Positions 35,189-44,454 of a stretch of 64,000 nucleotides of DNA are shown one piece after another. The DNA lies in NCBI GenBank assembly GCA_012729635.1, contig JAAYCT010000039.1, positions 47,887 through 111,886 of the forward strand, written 5' to 3'. The stretch comes from Clostridiaceae bacterium (GTDB lineage Bacteria; Bacillota; Clostridia; Saccharofermentanales; Saccharofermentanaceae). Position 1 is the first letter of the stretch; the number at the start of each line of letters is the position of its first letter. Made by a program: the position numbers and the translations under genes. The notes beneath the pieces were generated by a model. It saw only the letters and a list, made by a program, of their open reading frames with translations. It had not been told where the DNA came from and did not search any database.

Positions 35189-35782
35189 CTAATGATTCGG
35201 ATCCGCCGTATTATGCTCCGGCGGATTCTTTTTTCTCTTCCTTCGGAGTAATCGCCGAATGATAAGAAAGACAATTATCGCAATCAGGAGCACTCCGGCC
35301 ACCGGGATTACGACAGACAGCACGGTCATTACGATCGAGCCGCCGGTTTCGGCGGCGGAAAGCGCCGGATTAGCGACTCCGCCGGTTGTTGCGGTGGACA
35401 ATGCGTGAATTCCGTTGCTTATCATGCTGGTTCCCGCAGCGATTCCGCCTCCGGCGACCAACGCCAGGGTCCATCGAATCATCGGGTCGACATCCGTTAC
35501 CACGGAAGCCACGATGACGACTCCGGCGACAACAGCGATGGGAATGCTGGCCATATCCAAGATATTGTCGACATAGGGAACGAAATAGGCGACGATTTCC
35601 AGAACGGTCGCAACGCCGAAAATGATTAAGGCCGGATATGTTCCGATCCAGCCGAAGCCCGCACTGAATTCCATATACCCGCTCACGCCCGCGATGCTCA
35701 TCACAAAAAGCGGGACGAATACGCGAAATCCACAGGTGGCGGACAGGCCGATCCCGATCAGTACCTGAAAAACAATATCCAT
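35189..35782 (-). CDS. DUF4126 membrane protein
   Basis: 197 residues with about six hydrophobic stretches. Signature features are the start FQVLIGIGLSATCGFRVFVPLF, the GFGWIGTYPALIIFGVATVLEIVAYFVPYVDNILD block and the Gly/Ala-rich AGGGIAAGTSMISNG segment. The C-terminus is basic and cytoplasmic (RRLLRRKRKKNPPEHN). No function is known for this family. Convergent with the GH43 gene (8 bp apart) and divergent from guaA. Confidence 0.85.
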   Translation of the reverse strand: MDIVFQVLIGIGLSATCGFRVFVPLFVMSIAGVSGYMEFSAGFGWIGTYPALIIFGVATVLEIVAYFVPYVDNILDMASIPIAVVAGVVIVASVVTDVDPMIRWTLALVAGGGIAAGTSMISNGIHALSTATTGGVANPALSAAETGGSIVMTVLSVVIPVAGVLLIAIIVFLIIRRLLRRKRKKNPPEHNTADPNH

Positions 35783-35921
35783 GGGCGCCTCCGAGCATTC
35801 TTTATCAATCCTTGGCTATATTATACGATATTTTTCCGGCTGTACCCGAAAAAATGATTCCATAGCTTTCAGTCTGTGCTACTATAAAAAAAACTATGGC
35901 ATTGCGGCGGAGGAAAGGCTG

Positions 35922-37208
35922 ATGAATCAGGATACGATATTGGTTTTGGATTTGGGCGGCACGGAAAACTCCGTGATTGCGAGAATGATTCGCTTAATGG
36001 GTGTCTATAGCGAGATTTGCCCGCATGATATATCCTCGAAAGATCTCGCGAATATGCCCCATGTTAAAGGATTAATCTTTTCGGGCGGACAGAACCGTTT
36101 GATTGACGGAGTCCCCGCAATGCCCGACGAATCGGTTCTTTCGGCCGATATTCCCAAACTGGCAATCGGATGTGAAGATATGCCGGAAATGAATGTTCGG
36201 ATCATTGATGAGGGTGTCGTTCGACATTTTGTATTTGATAAGTGTCGCTGTATCGCAAATTGGAATATGAAATCCTTCGTAGAGGAGCAAATTCGACTGA
36301 TTCGTGAGCAGGTCGGATCCGAGAAGGTTCTTCTGGCTCTTTCGGGCGGTGTGGACAGCTCGGTGGTTGCGGCGCTTCTGATTCGGGCGATCGGAAAAAA
36401 TCTCACCTGCATTCATGTGAATCACGGGCTTCTTCGTAAAGGGGAGCCGGAAGAGGTCATTCGCGTTTTTAAAGACGAGCTCGGCGCGAATCTGATTTAT
36501 GTCGACGCAGTTGACCGATTCCTCGATAAACTCGCGGGCGTTGAGGATCCGGAACAGAAAAGGAAAATCATCGGGACGGAATTCATTCGTGTTTTTGAAG
36601 AAGAGGCCGCGAAGCTGGAAGGAATCCGATACTTGGCTCAGGGGACAATATATCCGGACATCGTCGAGAGCGGCACAAAGACCGCCAAAGCGATTAAAGC
36701 GCATCATAACGTCGGCGGTCTGCCGGAGGATCTGAAGTTTGAACTGGTCGAGCCCGTTAAGTTTCTTTACAAGGATGAAGTTCGTGCCTGCGGGATCGAA
36801 CTCGGTCTGCCGGAGTCGATGGTCTATCGCCAGCCCTTCCCGGGTCCGGGGCTCGGTGTTCGTTGCCTCGGGGCAATCACGCGTGAGCGTCTGGAGGCGG
36901 TCCGTGAGTCGGACGCAATCCTTCGCGAGGAGTTTTTTAAAGCCGGACTGGAGGGTAAGGTATGGCAGTATTTCACGGCTATTCCGGATTTCAAATCGGT
37001 CGGTGTCCGGGATCATGCGCGATCTTTTGAGTACCCGGTCATCATTCGTGCGGTAAATACGATTGACGCGATGACCGCATCTGTTGCTGCGTTGGACTGG
37101 CATATTCTCGAGACGATTACCTTTCGAATCATCAACGAGGTCAAGGGCGTCAATCGGGTCGTATATGACCTGACGCCCAAACCGACCGGGACCATTGAGT
37201 GGGAATAG
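35922..37208 (+). CDS. guaA: GMP synthase with vestigial glutaminase domain
   Basis: 428 residues against about 510-525 for normal GuaA. ATG 35922 follows GGAGGAAAGGCTG. The N-terminal glutamine amidotransferase region keeps its first about 80 residues (ILVLDLGG..NSVIARMIRLMGVYSE, LIFSGGQNRLIDG) but the block of about 95 residues holding the nucleophile Cys (GVCYG), His and Glu is gone: DIPKLAIGCEDMPEM runs almost straight into the FVFDKCRC..W boundary. The ATP pyrophosphatase domain is intact (LALSGGVDSSVVAAL), as is the dimerisation domain ending KPTGTIEWE. It should still aminate XMP to GMP, but with free ammonia or an external glutaminase (inference). Confidence 0.92.
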   Translation: MNQDTILVLDLGGTENSVIARMIRLMGVYSEICPHDISSKDLANMPHVKGLIFSGGQNRLIDGVPAMPDESVLSADIPKLAIGCEDMPEMNVRIIDEGVVRHFVFDKCRCIANWNMKSFVEEQIRLIREQVGSEKVLLALSGGVDSSVVAALLIRAIGKNLTCIHVNHGLLRKGEPEEVIRVFKDELGANLIYVDAVDRFLDKLAGVEDPEQKRKIIGTEFIRVFEEEAAKLEGIRYLAQGTIYPDIVESGTKTAKAIKAHHNVGGLPEDLKFELVEPVKFLYKDEVRACGIELGLPESMVYRQPFPGPGLGVRCLGAITRERLEAVRESDAILREEFFKAGLEGKVWQYFTAIPDFKSVGVRDHARSFEYPVIIRAVNTIDAMTASVAALDWHILETITFRIINEVKGVNRVVYDLTPKPTGTIEWE

Positions 37209-37302
37209 GAAGAACTCGTGACGCTTTTCGGGCAATCTGTCCTCGACGATAAATCGTCTGCGGAGGCTTGCCAAAAAGGCCACTCGTTCTTTGGATAGAG
37301 GG
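37208..37302. repeat. 95-bp hairpin repeat, copy 1
   Basis: Starts at the guaA stop codon and is repeated at 37397-37491 with one mismatch. It holds a long imperfect hairpin at 37231-37272 with paired segments GGCAA/TTGCC, CCTC/GAGG and GACGAT/ATCGTC around a 2-nt loop. The single mismatch between copies falls in that loop, so the stem is conserved. Function unknown; it could act as a terminator-like or RNA-stability element after guaA, or a small dispersed repeat. Confidence 0.8.
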
Positions 37303-37396
37303 TTTGTACCGGCTTTTCTTTCGTCTCGAGACAGGAGTGCGGCTTCTTTTTTCGGCGCGTTTACCCCGGATCATGATTAAGAAAGTTGACCCGTTC

Positions 37397-37491
37397 GGAA
37401 GAACTCGTGACGCTTTTCGGGCAATCTGTCCTCGACGATCAATCGTCTGCGGAGGCTTGCCAAAAAGGCCACTCGTTCTTTGGATAGAGGG
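37397..37491. repeat. 95-bp hairpin repeat, copy 2
   Basis: Second copy in direct orientation, 189 bp after the first; hairpin at 37420-37461. The 94 bp between copies and the bases from 37492 to 37677 contain no gene I can support. Confidence 0.8.
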
Positions 37492-37677
37492 GGGGTGGTG
37501 TCTTGTTGACAAACTAAAACGGTGTCTCTACACTCAAATAAGTAGTAAAAAAGATGATGTTGATGATGTAAATAACTTGATTGTTAGGTGTCGAAGTCGT
37601 TGTTTGCATCGCTTACCCGGATACGAATGAGCATTGCTTTTCGATAAATGATAATCCATTCGGATGAGGTGTTGGTA

Positions 37678-38553
37678 ATGGCTTTTATATCCATGTTGTT
37701 TATGATGGCAGGTCTCACCATCGTCTTGATCGGACTTGTTGTTTTTCTGATTGCGGTAGTCATGGATATGATCTGGATCGTGCGATCCGCTCGAAAAAAG
37801 AAGACACACATCGCGATTAAGATTTTCGCCGTTGTAATGAGTATTATCGGGTTTGTTTTATTTGTGCTTCCGGTTGGTTTTTTTCTCATTACGGGCAAGC
37901 TTTCGGAGATTGCTGAGGAGCGTGAAGTTAAAAGCATCGAAAACAAAATATATCTGGATGATTTGGAGGATAAAGAATTCTATGATGATTTTGATTTTAA
38001 TGGGATGAACCTCATTAATATTGATTTTTTGCATGCTGTAGATGATGAGAAACTTAGTATGGAGGGTGCTCTTGTACTTGGAGATAATCGGTACTATCCC
38101 ATATGCGCGGTGGAAAATGAAGGGGACTTTGACATCTATGTGCTTGAGGGAACCGGTCTGAAATACTGTGAGGAGAATCAACTTCAGGCGATTTTTGATT
38201 ATTATCATAATGAGGCAGAGCTTACCGCCACCATATCTTTCATAGACGATGATCATTATAGCCATAAGTATGAATGTGATTTTGATAAAAATGTATTGTT
38301 CGAAATTCGGGACTATTATGACACGAGAGAGTGCGATTATTCCGGATCCGTAAGTAACGAAGAACGAAACTATCGGATTGAAATGAAATCGTCGGATGGT
38401 TTGTTTTATAAGAGTATCAGTCTGGCTGAAATAGGGGATGACATAGTGCTTCAAAGCACCAGTAGCGGCGGCAATATGAGAGGGATCACACTTCCTGAAG
38501 ACAAGGCGGATTATGTCCGATCACAGATCAGGGAATGGACAGATCTGTATTAA
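37678..38553 (+). CDS. Membrane protein of unknown function
   Basis: 291 residues from ATG 37678 (GAGGTG about 10 nt upstream; an in-frame ATG at 37648 is possible). Two strong membrane helices at the N-terminus (LFMMAGLTIVLIGLVVFLIAVVM and FAVVMSIIGFVLFVLPVGFFLI) flank a basic loop (RSARKKKTH). The remaining about 210 residues are acidic and tyrosine-rich (DDLEDKEFYDDFDF, DDDHYSHKYECDF). No family recognised. Base composition is more AT-rich than the flanking enzyme genes, consistent with an accessory gene. Confidence 0.7.
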   Translation: MAFISMLFMMAGLTIVLIGLVVFLIAVVMDMIWIVRSARKKKTHIAIKIFAVVMSIIGFVLFVLPVGFFLITGKLSEIAEEREVKSIENKIYLDDLEDKEFYDDFDFNGMNLINIDFLHAVDDEKLSMEGALVLGDNRYYPICAVENEGDFDIYVLEGTGLKYCEENQLQAIFDYYHNEAELTATISFIDDDHYSHKYECDFDKNVLFEIRDYYDTRECDYSGSVSNEERNYRIEMKSSDGLFYKSISLAEIGDDIVLQSTSSGGNMRGITLPEDKADYVRSQIREWTDLY

Positions 38554-38738
38554 GGTTTCGTGCTCGTTATCTGTGTTTTCAACAAACGACATTTGAATGA
38601 TTCTTCTCGAACGGCATCGCTCCTGATTAATTTTTGTAAATATTCGATGCATTCCCGGCTTGGATTGGCCGCCTGATTCACACCGATTCGAGCGGCATGA
38701 TTGCATCTTTTTTATTTGGCGAGGTACATTGTGTAATC

Positions 38739-38780
38739 GCTGACATTTATAATAGGTGCGCTGACATTTATAATAGGTGC
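38739..38780. repeat. Two perfect tandem copies of a 21-bp unit
   Basis: Unit GCTGACATTT-ATAATAGGTGC at 38739-38759 and again at 38760-38780, in a 402-bp gap with no gene (38554-38955). Each copy contains TATAAT. Tandem 20-bp motifs of this kind can be transposase-binding repeats at insertion-sequence ends, or regulator sites. No transposase is nearby. Confidence 0.75.
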
Positions 38781-38907
38781 GACGATTCTCCGAGCCGGCG
38801 TGAAGGCGGCGCATTGTCCGGATCTTACGCGGCGCCGCTCACCGTATCGATATCTCGGCGCATATTAAAAATTGGTGTTCCGTTGAACAGTCCTTGCCGT
38901 GAATTGA

Positions 38908-38937
38908 AAAGGGTCCCCGCTATGGAGGACCCTTTAT
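38908..38937 (-). terminator. Terminator of the 38956-39468 gene
   Basis: Stem AAAGGGTCC/GGACCCTTT with a 10-nt loop, ending in a short T run on the minus strand, 19 bp after that gene's stop. Confidence 0.6.
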
Positions 38938-38955
38938 TATTGTTTTCTATGGTCA

Positions 38956-39468
38956 TCAGCCCCAGTAGCCGAGTTTGTTTATGACGCTTTTGATCGTCGC
39001 CTTGGCGGTTACCGAGGAGTTGTCCGCAGAAGCGACGATCACCATGTTATCACAGCGGATCATGATGCTATAAATTTCCGAATCATCGGATGCACTTTCT
39101 TGGGTGAATACGGCCTTTTGATAATTTCCGAAACCCCTCCAGGTCAGCGGATTAAAGGATGCTTCTTCAATGAAGGTTTTATACATATCGGCCGCTTCTT
39201 GTGCATCATCGTAATAGAGGGATGTGATCTCAATGCCCTGATCAGGAATTCTGGCATATACTCCGCCACCCGGAAACCCATCGCTAATCAGTAATTTGCC
39301 CCGGATATCAACGGAAATCCGGGCCTTCAACGCATCCGTTGCGACTTCCTTAAAGCGATTCGGATCCACAGGCTGCCTGCCAACATTCAGTAAAAGGAAA
39401 ACCGATAGAAGGACAATCGCGATACTTGCAATAATGATCCATTTCCTGGATTTTTTTGTCCATTTCAT
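38956..39468 (-). CDS. Membrane-anchored protein of unknown function
   Basis: 170 residues: a basic start (MKWTKKSRK), one membrane helix (WIIIASIAIVLLSVFLLLNV), then an external domain of about 140 residues with alternating beta and alpha pattern (RISVDIRGKLLISDGFPGG, YYDDAQEAADMYKTFIEEA, SIMIRCDNMVIVASADN). No family recognised. It has its own terminator and stands alone. Confidence 0.65.
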   Translation of the reverse strand: MKWTKKSRKWIIIASIAIVLLSVFLLLNVGRQPVDPNRFKEVATDALKARISVDIRGKLLISDGFPGGGVYARIPDQGIEITSLYYDDAQEAADMYKTFIEEASFNPLTWRGFGNYQKAVFTQESASDDSEIYSIMIRCDNMVIVASADNSSVTAKATIKSVINKLGYWG

Positions 39469-39616
39469 ACTAAAACTCCAAACTGTAATGATAGCTTAAA
39501 TCGTACCATTCTGTGTATTGCATGTCAAGCGATATTAAAAAAATGATGTATTTTGGTCGAAAAACTCAGCGACTACCTCGAAGTACAGATACATCTTCTC
39601 GCGGGCCGGACCGGGA

Positions 39617-40408
39617 TTATGAGGTTGGATAATTTTTAAGAAAGCTGACCCACTCGTCGTAAATCAAGGACTCGGTTTTGCCGAGGGCGGTCGGATAGTC
39701 CTGTGTTCGAATCAGTTCCATGACCGCCGGCCAGCCGTAGGCCTTTTCGAGAAATTCGATATAGGTGTGGGCAAAGAGATAGCCGCCGCTATTGTTGAAG
39801 CGAATCGGGTTGATCGTTCGCGTGTCCGACAAAGTCGGGATCGGCATGGAATCAAGACAAGACACTTCAAACGGATCGCCGTTTGCCAGGTAAAGCGCCA
39901 TCCCCTCGGTCAGCCAGAGGCGGATCCGGGGATTAATGATACTGACATAGGCGTGGACCAATTCGTGCGCCGACGCGCCGACGATTGCCTCCGCGTCGTG
40001 AAAGGATCCCGGAGCGGCGGGCGAGGTCAGGATGACTTGATCTCCGATATTGTCTCCGATGTACCAGTCCAAACTGAGAAATGTCGCGGCGAGTCCGTAT
40101 TTTTTTTGTTGCATCGTTTTCTGCTGATCGTAAATATATACGTCGACGGGCTCCTCCGGACGGGTGCCGACTTTTTGACAAATCCGCTCGCCTTCATTTT
40201 CAAGATGTTCGAAAACAGTTTCGGCGGCTTCCTTTTCAATCTCGTAATAAACGCAGACATAATCGCCTTGAAGCCGGCTCATTCCGGAGGTCTTCAAGCG
40301 GAATGCCGGGAAAAAGTTGATCAACGCGAGAAGAGTAATCGCGGCGAGGATGAGAAGGCTGATGCGAAGCACTCGTCGTTTCCGAGGAGATGACGGACGG
40401 GTTTTCAT
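39617..40408 (-). CDS. Membrane-anchored zinc metallopeptidase (gluzincin type)
   Basis: 263 residues with one N-terminal membrane helix (RISLLILAAITLLALINFFPAF) and an external catalytic domain. The zinc site is HELVH in GASAHELVHAYVS, and the third ligand is the Glu of LWLTEGMALYLANG about 20 residues later, the HExxH...E layout of MA-clan peptidases. The C-terminal helices (YLFAHTYIEFLEKAYGWPAVMELI) match the 'peptidase MA-like' group. Substrate unknown; the topology puts it on the cell surface. Confidence 0.82.
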   Translation of the reverse strand: MKTRPSSPRKRRVLRISLLILAAITLLALINFFPAFRLKTSGMSRLQGDYVCVYYEIEKEAAETVFEHLENEGERICQKVGTRPEEPVDVYIYDQQKTMQQKKYGLAATFLSLDWYIGDNIGDQVILTSPAAPGSFHDAEAIVGASAHELVHAYVSIINPRIRLWLTEGMALYLANGDPFEVSCLDSMPIPTLSDTRTINPIRFNNSGGYLFAHTYIEFLEKAYGWPAVMELIRTQDYPTALGKTESLIYDEWVSFLKNYPTS

Positions 40409-40488
40409 TCTCTTTGTGAATACTCCTTGTTATTGAATCAAAATGAGGATAACAAAAAACGATTTAATCGACAATATCCGGAGGCGGA

Positions 40489-40763
40489 TCACTCGATCGA
40501 CTTCAGCGCACTGACCATGTCGATCTTCGCGGTACGGCGCGACAGGATCGCGTCAACGAGAAGAGAGACCGCAAAGGTTCCGAGCACGCAGAGGGCGACG
40601 GACAGCGGGGAGACATATGTCGGGAAATCGACATTGTCACTTACCGTTTCCGTAATCAGTCGCACGAAAAAGAATCCGCACGGAATACCGAGAAGAGCGC
40701 CGGTTGCGGTCAGGATGACCGTCTGTCTGCGCAAGAGTTTCCTGATGCTCGGAAGCGGATAGC
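40489..40763 (-). pseudogene. 3' fragment of an ftsX-type ABC permease gene (fragment B)
   Basis: The last 275 bp of an ftsX-like gene, aligned without gaps to 45897-46171 of the intact permease (about 91 codons, ending SRRTAKIDMVSALKSIE). Homology stops abruptly at 40763, after which the frame stays open to about 40856 with unrelated sequence. No start codon with a good ribosome-binding site, no partner ATPase; not a functional transporter. In the shared 120 bp it differs from fragment C by one base but from the intact gene by about a dozen, so B and C come from a different paralogue. Confidence 0.85.
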
Positions 40764-40900
40764 ATGACGTCGATGACGCTCTGAAGTTGCTCGATATCTG
40801 AAAGCTGACGGATCCCGGAGCGTGCTTTTTAAGTTCTTTATACGTAACTTCAATTTATGAGTATGTATTTTGTGCATCCAATAAGTATAGACACATTGAA

Positions 40901-40929
40901 TTGACAAAAAAAAAAACATATTATATTAT
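40901..40929 (+). promoter_or_regulatory. Promoter of the secreted NlpC/P60-like gene
   Basis: -35 TTGACA (40901-40906), 17-nt A-rich spacer, -10 TATTAT (40924-40929); AAAGGAGG follows at 40943-40950 and ATG at 40958. Confidence 0.7.
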
Positions 40930-40957
40930 CCGTAACCACACAAAGGAGGATGACATA

Positions 40958-41767
40958 ATGAAGAAAAAATGCTCAGCTTTTTTTTCGGTATGCCTGATGG
41001 TTGCATTTCTGTTTGGACAGTCGGGTTTGATTGGTGCTCGTGCAGCGACACCTTCATCCAAAGGGAAACTTGCAATTGCCGAAATGAAGAAGATGTACAA
41101 TATTACATGGACGTCCAATACATATCCAGAGGTCGAGATTTACGGATTAAAGTACAAATGTGGAACACGATATAAGGGTATGCCATATACGCAATATTGG
41201 AATGCAAGAAACAAGACTTACTCAGAGTTTTTATCCGATCCAGCGATGGTGTATGCTGCTCCGATATATCGGTACTTTCTTAGTCAACCTAAGAATCCTG
41301 ATGGAACGAAAAGAGAATTGGGAAACGATTGCTCAGCGGCTGTTGCAGCTGCTTGGAGAGCTGCTGGATCCGGTGTATCAAAATCGATTAGTACCGGTTC
41401 GATGTATAATGCTGCAATTTCATCTACGGGTTGCATGAAAAAGAGAGGATCATATGGTGGCTCCGATACAAAAACCACAAGGGGATGGTTAACGAGTTCA
41501 AATTATATTTCAGTGTTTAGTGCACTCAAGCCAGGAGACGTTTGCTTTTATCACACTAAGAAAAGTGACGGCACACATACGGGTCATGCCATTCTCATTA
41601 CTGACGTAAATACTACAAGCAAAACTGTTTCATACATTGATCAAATAGGTAAGCAGTGGAGAATAGACAGTGCGGCACATTCAACATGGACAAGTGGAAC
41701 CAAATCATTTTGGTCATTATATTCAGATGGTTATGTGCCCATAACTACATCAGATATAACCATTTAA
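40958..41767 (+). CDS. Secreted papain-like (NlpC/P60/CHAP type) protein
   Basis: 269 residues from ATG 40958, which has AAAGGAGG 7 nt upstream. A Sec signal peptide (FFSVCLMVAFLFGQSGLIGARA) is followed by a domain with a cysteine-peptidase pattern: Cys in GNDCSAAVAAAWRAAG and His in HTGHAILITDV, then a polar residue candidate downstream. This fits secreted peptidoglycan endopeptidases or amidases, though the family match is loose. The gene is AT-rich and lies on the island between the two ftsX fragments, suggesting acquisition. Confidence 0.72.
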   Translation: MKKKCSAFFSVCLMVAFLFGQSGLIGARAATPSSKGKLAIAEMKKMYNITWTSNTYPEVEIYGLKYKCGTRYKGMPYTQYWNARNKTYSEFLSDPAMVYAAPIYRYFLSQPKNPDGTKRELGNDCSAAVAAAWRAAGSGVSKSISTGSMYNAAISSTGCMKKRGSYGGSDTKTTRGWLTSSNYISVFSALKPGDVCFYHTKKSDGTHTGHAILITDVNTTSKTVSYIDQIGKQWRIDSAAHSTWTSGTKSFWSLYSDGYVPITTSDITI

Positions 41768-41999
41768 TGAATATCACAATTATTTACCATAAAATAGGAT
41801 TGAACAGTTTTCAAGTGTCTTGCGGCAGGCAATGAATTCTACCTCAGGGTACTCTTCAGTATAGTTATTAATGCGAGTCAAGCGTTATAATAATGTTCTA
41901 TTAGGGAATGATCTACGATGAAGGAGATACAAATATTTGTTTTTACAGGGTTTATGTATACGTCGAAAATTGCCGAAATTCCACTTATAAGGAGTGAAT

Positions 42000-44369
42000 A
42001 TGAAGCGAAAAATCTTAGATATATATCGTTTTTTCTCCATAATCATTGTGTTTGTAACCTTACTGTCTTCATGCAGATATCTTGGTGTTAATGAAAGCGG
42101 AGCCGCAAAGGTTAAACTGTCAAAAAACGACTTTTCATTAATATCGAATCCGGAGAACAATTTGTTTTACACATCACGGGAACTCAAGTTTAATTATGAG
42201 TTTGAGTGTGAGTATCCGATTATGCGATTGATAACAGTATGCGGCAAACACCTCGCGGTTCTGGTCAGTGGAATGGACGATGAATATAACCTTTATCAAT
42301 GGGTTTATTATTTCAACGAAGACGGGCAGGAAGCAGGTCATTACAATCTGGAGAATGCCATTAATCAGAGAGGAATAATCGTATCTCGAATAACCGGGTT
42401 CATAAACGGTGAATTTGCGGTTTGTTCGGAGAACGAGGCTTCAGCCGTGGTTTATTTTCTGGATCAACAGGGGAATCAGACTCGAAATCCGCTCATGGTA
42501 ATTTATGAAAAAGAAAATATCAGCTATATGACCGGGTTGATCGGGTTAAGTAACGGAGATTTGGCACTGACCGGAAGCTGCCCGGAAGGAAGCAAGCTCA
42601 TCGTATATGATTCGGAAATGAAGCAGAGGTTCAACCTGACGCATGAAGAGAATGTGGAGGGAGTACTTGAATCGGGCACTAAGCGATACATAACGTACAG
42701 AGGGAAAAGTGAAAAAGAAGAAGAAATCCGTTGGCTTGAAGAGATCGATTGGGAAACCGGAGAATCGGTCCGAACGATTGATCTGACCGGTCTGTATTCA
42801 AGCGGCAATTTGTTCGGAAACAACGGAAGTATCTTTGTGTCAAGTCAAAGCGAAATTTCGATGATAGATATCGAAAAAAAAGAAATCAAGACGCTTCTCA
42901 ACTGGGGGCAGACTGATGTTGACCGATCTGTTTACAGTAATATTTCTCCGATTATTGTTCTATCGGAGGGAACAATTTTTCTATTAGGGATGAATCACGG
43001 CGAATTCATGGATAACTCTGTCTTGATGCTCAAACAACAGTCCGGAAATCCGTTTGAAGGAGTGACTACATTGACCTTGGGCGGATTTGATATTTCAGTA
43101 TGTGACTATTTACAGAAGACGGTGGCTCAATTCAATCAATCCAGTGATTCTGTTCGTATCCAAATCATGGATTACTATGAGGGGATTAATTATGGCCTTG
43201 AGTGGGATGAGGTCCTGATTGACCAGCAAAAAGCGCAACAACAGATGTATCTTGATGTGCTGTCGGGGAAAGGTCCGGACATTTTGTACTCTACTGGAGG
43301 CATCAATTCTTTTGCTCAATATGAAAGAAATAATCTGTTGATTGATCTCTACCCGATCATTCAGACAGACTCGTCTTTTGACATGGGCAATCTCATTCCC
43401 AATGTTGTATCCGCCTGCGAAAGAGACGGCAGACTATGTAAACTTGTCCCCCATTTTTCTCTCACGGGGATATACGGACATCCAAATATCATTCAAGATC
43501 GGCAGCGGTGGACAATTGATGAGTTCAATCAGACAGTATCGGAATCGACTTCAGGAGCGCGGGTATTTGCTAATTGGACACCGGAAGAGCTTCTTCAAGG
43601 CAATCTCGGAGGATGCCTCAACAATTTTGTCGATTATTCATGCAATAACGCAGATTTTGACTCGCCGGAATTTTATCAGGTTCTTGAATGGGCGAAAAAC
43701 TACGGTCAACCTATTCAAATATCACCGGATGGACGAGTTTATGAAGATGAATGGGGATTATTTAATCAAAATCAACTAATGTTTGTCGCACAAATCGAAG
43801 GGAACAGGACGAATGATCTATATCCTGTGTTCATTCTTGATTACGGTGCAAGCTATATCGGCTACCCTTCCCCGGGTTGTTATAATCCGTATATCGTGCC
43901 GGAGGAATTTGTTGCGATTTCGGCTTGGAGCAAGAATCCGGAAAGCAGTTGGGAGTTTATCAAATACCTGCTTTCTTTCGACTACCAATTTGACTATAGT
44001 GCAACTGGCTACTTGATGAAAAATGTTGGCTTGGGCTATCCGATAAGTAAACAAGCACTGGATGAGTGGTGTAGTTTTGAATTAAATCCCGAACTTCAAC
44101 CAGAGGATCCCGATGCACCGATGGGCGACGAGTCGATTGAGGAAACGGAAGAACCCCTGATAGATGCTGACCAAACCAAGGCAGAAACACAAATTCGCCT
44201 CAATATCTGTCTCGACTTAATTTTCTCTGCAGATTCGTTATATTATCCGGACACGGAAATAATGAGCATTATCATGGAAGAAGCGGCGTACTATTTTGCC
44301 GACGAGAAATCCGTTGAAGACGTGGCAGAGATCATTCAGGACAGAGTGCAGACACTTCTTAACGAATAA
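42000..44369 (+). CDS. Large extracellular solute-binding lipoprotein
   Basis: 789 residues from ATG 42000 (AAGGAG 5 nt upstream). Lipoprotein signal IIIVFVTLLSSC. Residues about 40-360 are a repetitive beta region (LAVLVSGMDDEYNLYQWVYYF ... FAVCSENEASAVVYFLD), possibly propeller-like. Residues about 365-700 match family 1 solute-binding proteins: VAQFNQSSDSVRIQIMDYYEG, DVLSGKGPDILYSTGG, WTIDEFNQTV, SSWEFIKYLLSF. No permease or ATPase genes adjoin it. A role as an orphan sugar or peptide receptor is inferred. AT-rich, within the island flanked by ftsX fragments. Confidence 0.82.
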   Translation: MKRKILDIYRFFSIIIVFVTLLSSCRYLGVNESGAAKVKLSKNDFSLISNPENNLFYTSRELKFNYEFECEYPIMRLITVCGKHLAVLVSGMDDEYNLYQWVYYFNEDGQEAGHYNLENAINQRGIIVSRITGFINGEFAVCSENEASAVVYFLDQQGNQTRNPLMVIYEKENISYMTGLIGLSNGDLALTGSCPEGSKLIVYDSEMKQRFNLTHEENVEGVLESGTKRYITYRGKSEKEEEIRWLEEIDWETGESVRTIDLTGLYSSGNLFGNNGSIFVSSQSEISMIDIEKKEIKTLLNWGQTDVDRSVYSNISPIIVLSEGTIFLLGMNHGEFMDNSVLMLKQQSGNPFEGVTTLTLGGFDISVCDYLQKTVAQFNQSSDSVRIQIMDYYEGINYGLEWDEVLIDQQKAQQQMYLDVLSGKGPDILYSTGGINSFAQYERNNLLIDLYPIIQTDSSFDMGNLIPNVVSACERDGRLCKLVPHFSLTGIYGHPNIIQDRQRWTIDEFNQTVSESTSGARVFANWTPEELLQGNLGGCLNNFVDYSCNNADFDSPEFYQVLEWAKNYGQPIQISPDGRVYEDEWGLFNQNQLMFVAQIEGNRTNDLYPVFILDYGASYIGYPSPGCYNPYIVPEEFVAISAWSKNPESSWEFIKYLLSFDYQFDYSATGYLMKNVGLGYPISKQALDEWCSFELNPELQPEDPDAPMGDESIEETEEPLIDADQTKAETQIRLNICLDLIFSADSLYYPDTEIMSIIMEEAAYYFADEKSVEDVAEIIQDRVQTLLNE

Positions 44370-44454
44370 ATCGAGAAACAGTTTGTTGCGAAACCACAGG
44401 TAATACACGAAACCGGTCGAGAATGCACCGTTCTTGCTTGGATTCAATTATGTT

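Noticed and set aside
37208..37491. Repeats as a CRISPR array
   Set aside because: Only two 95-bp copies with a 94-bp gap; far outside CRISPR repeat and spacer sizes, and no cas genes.
37150..37512. 120-codon minus-strand frame with internal peptide repeat
   Set aside because: The repeat is just the translation of the two 95-bp DNA repeats, and the frame runs into the guaA 3' end; no start signal.
38521..38814. 97-codon minus-strand frame over the 21-bp tandem repeat
   Set aside because: Its peptide repeat (RTYYKCQ twice) comes from the DNA tandem repeat; no start site and no homology pattern.
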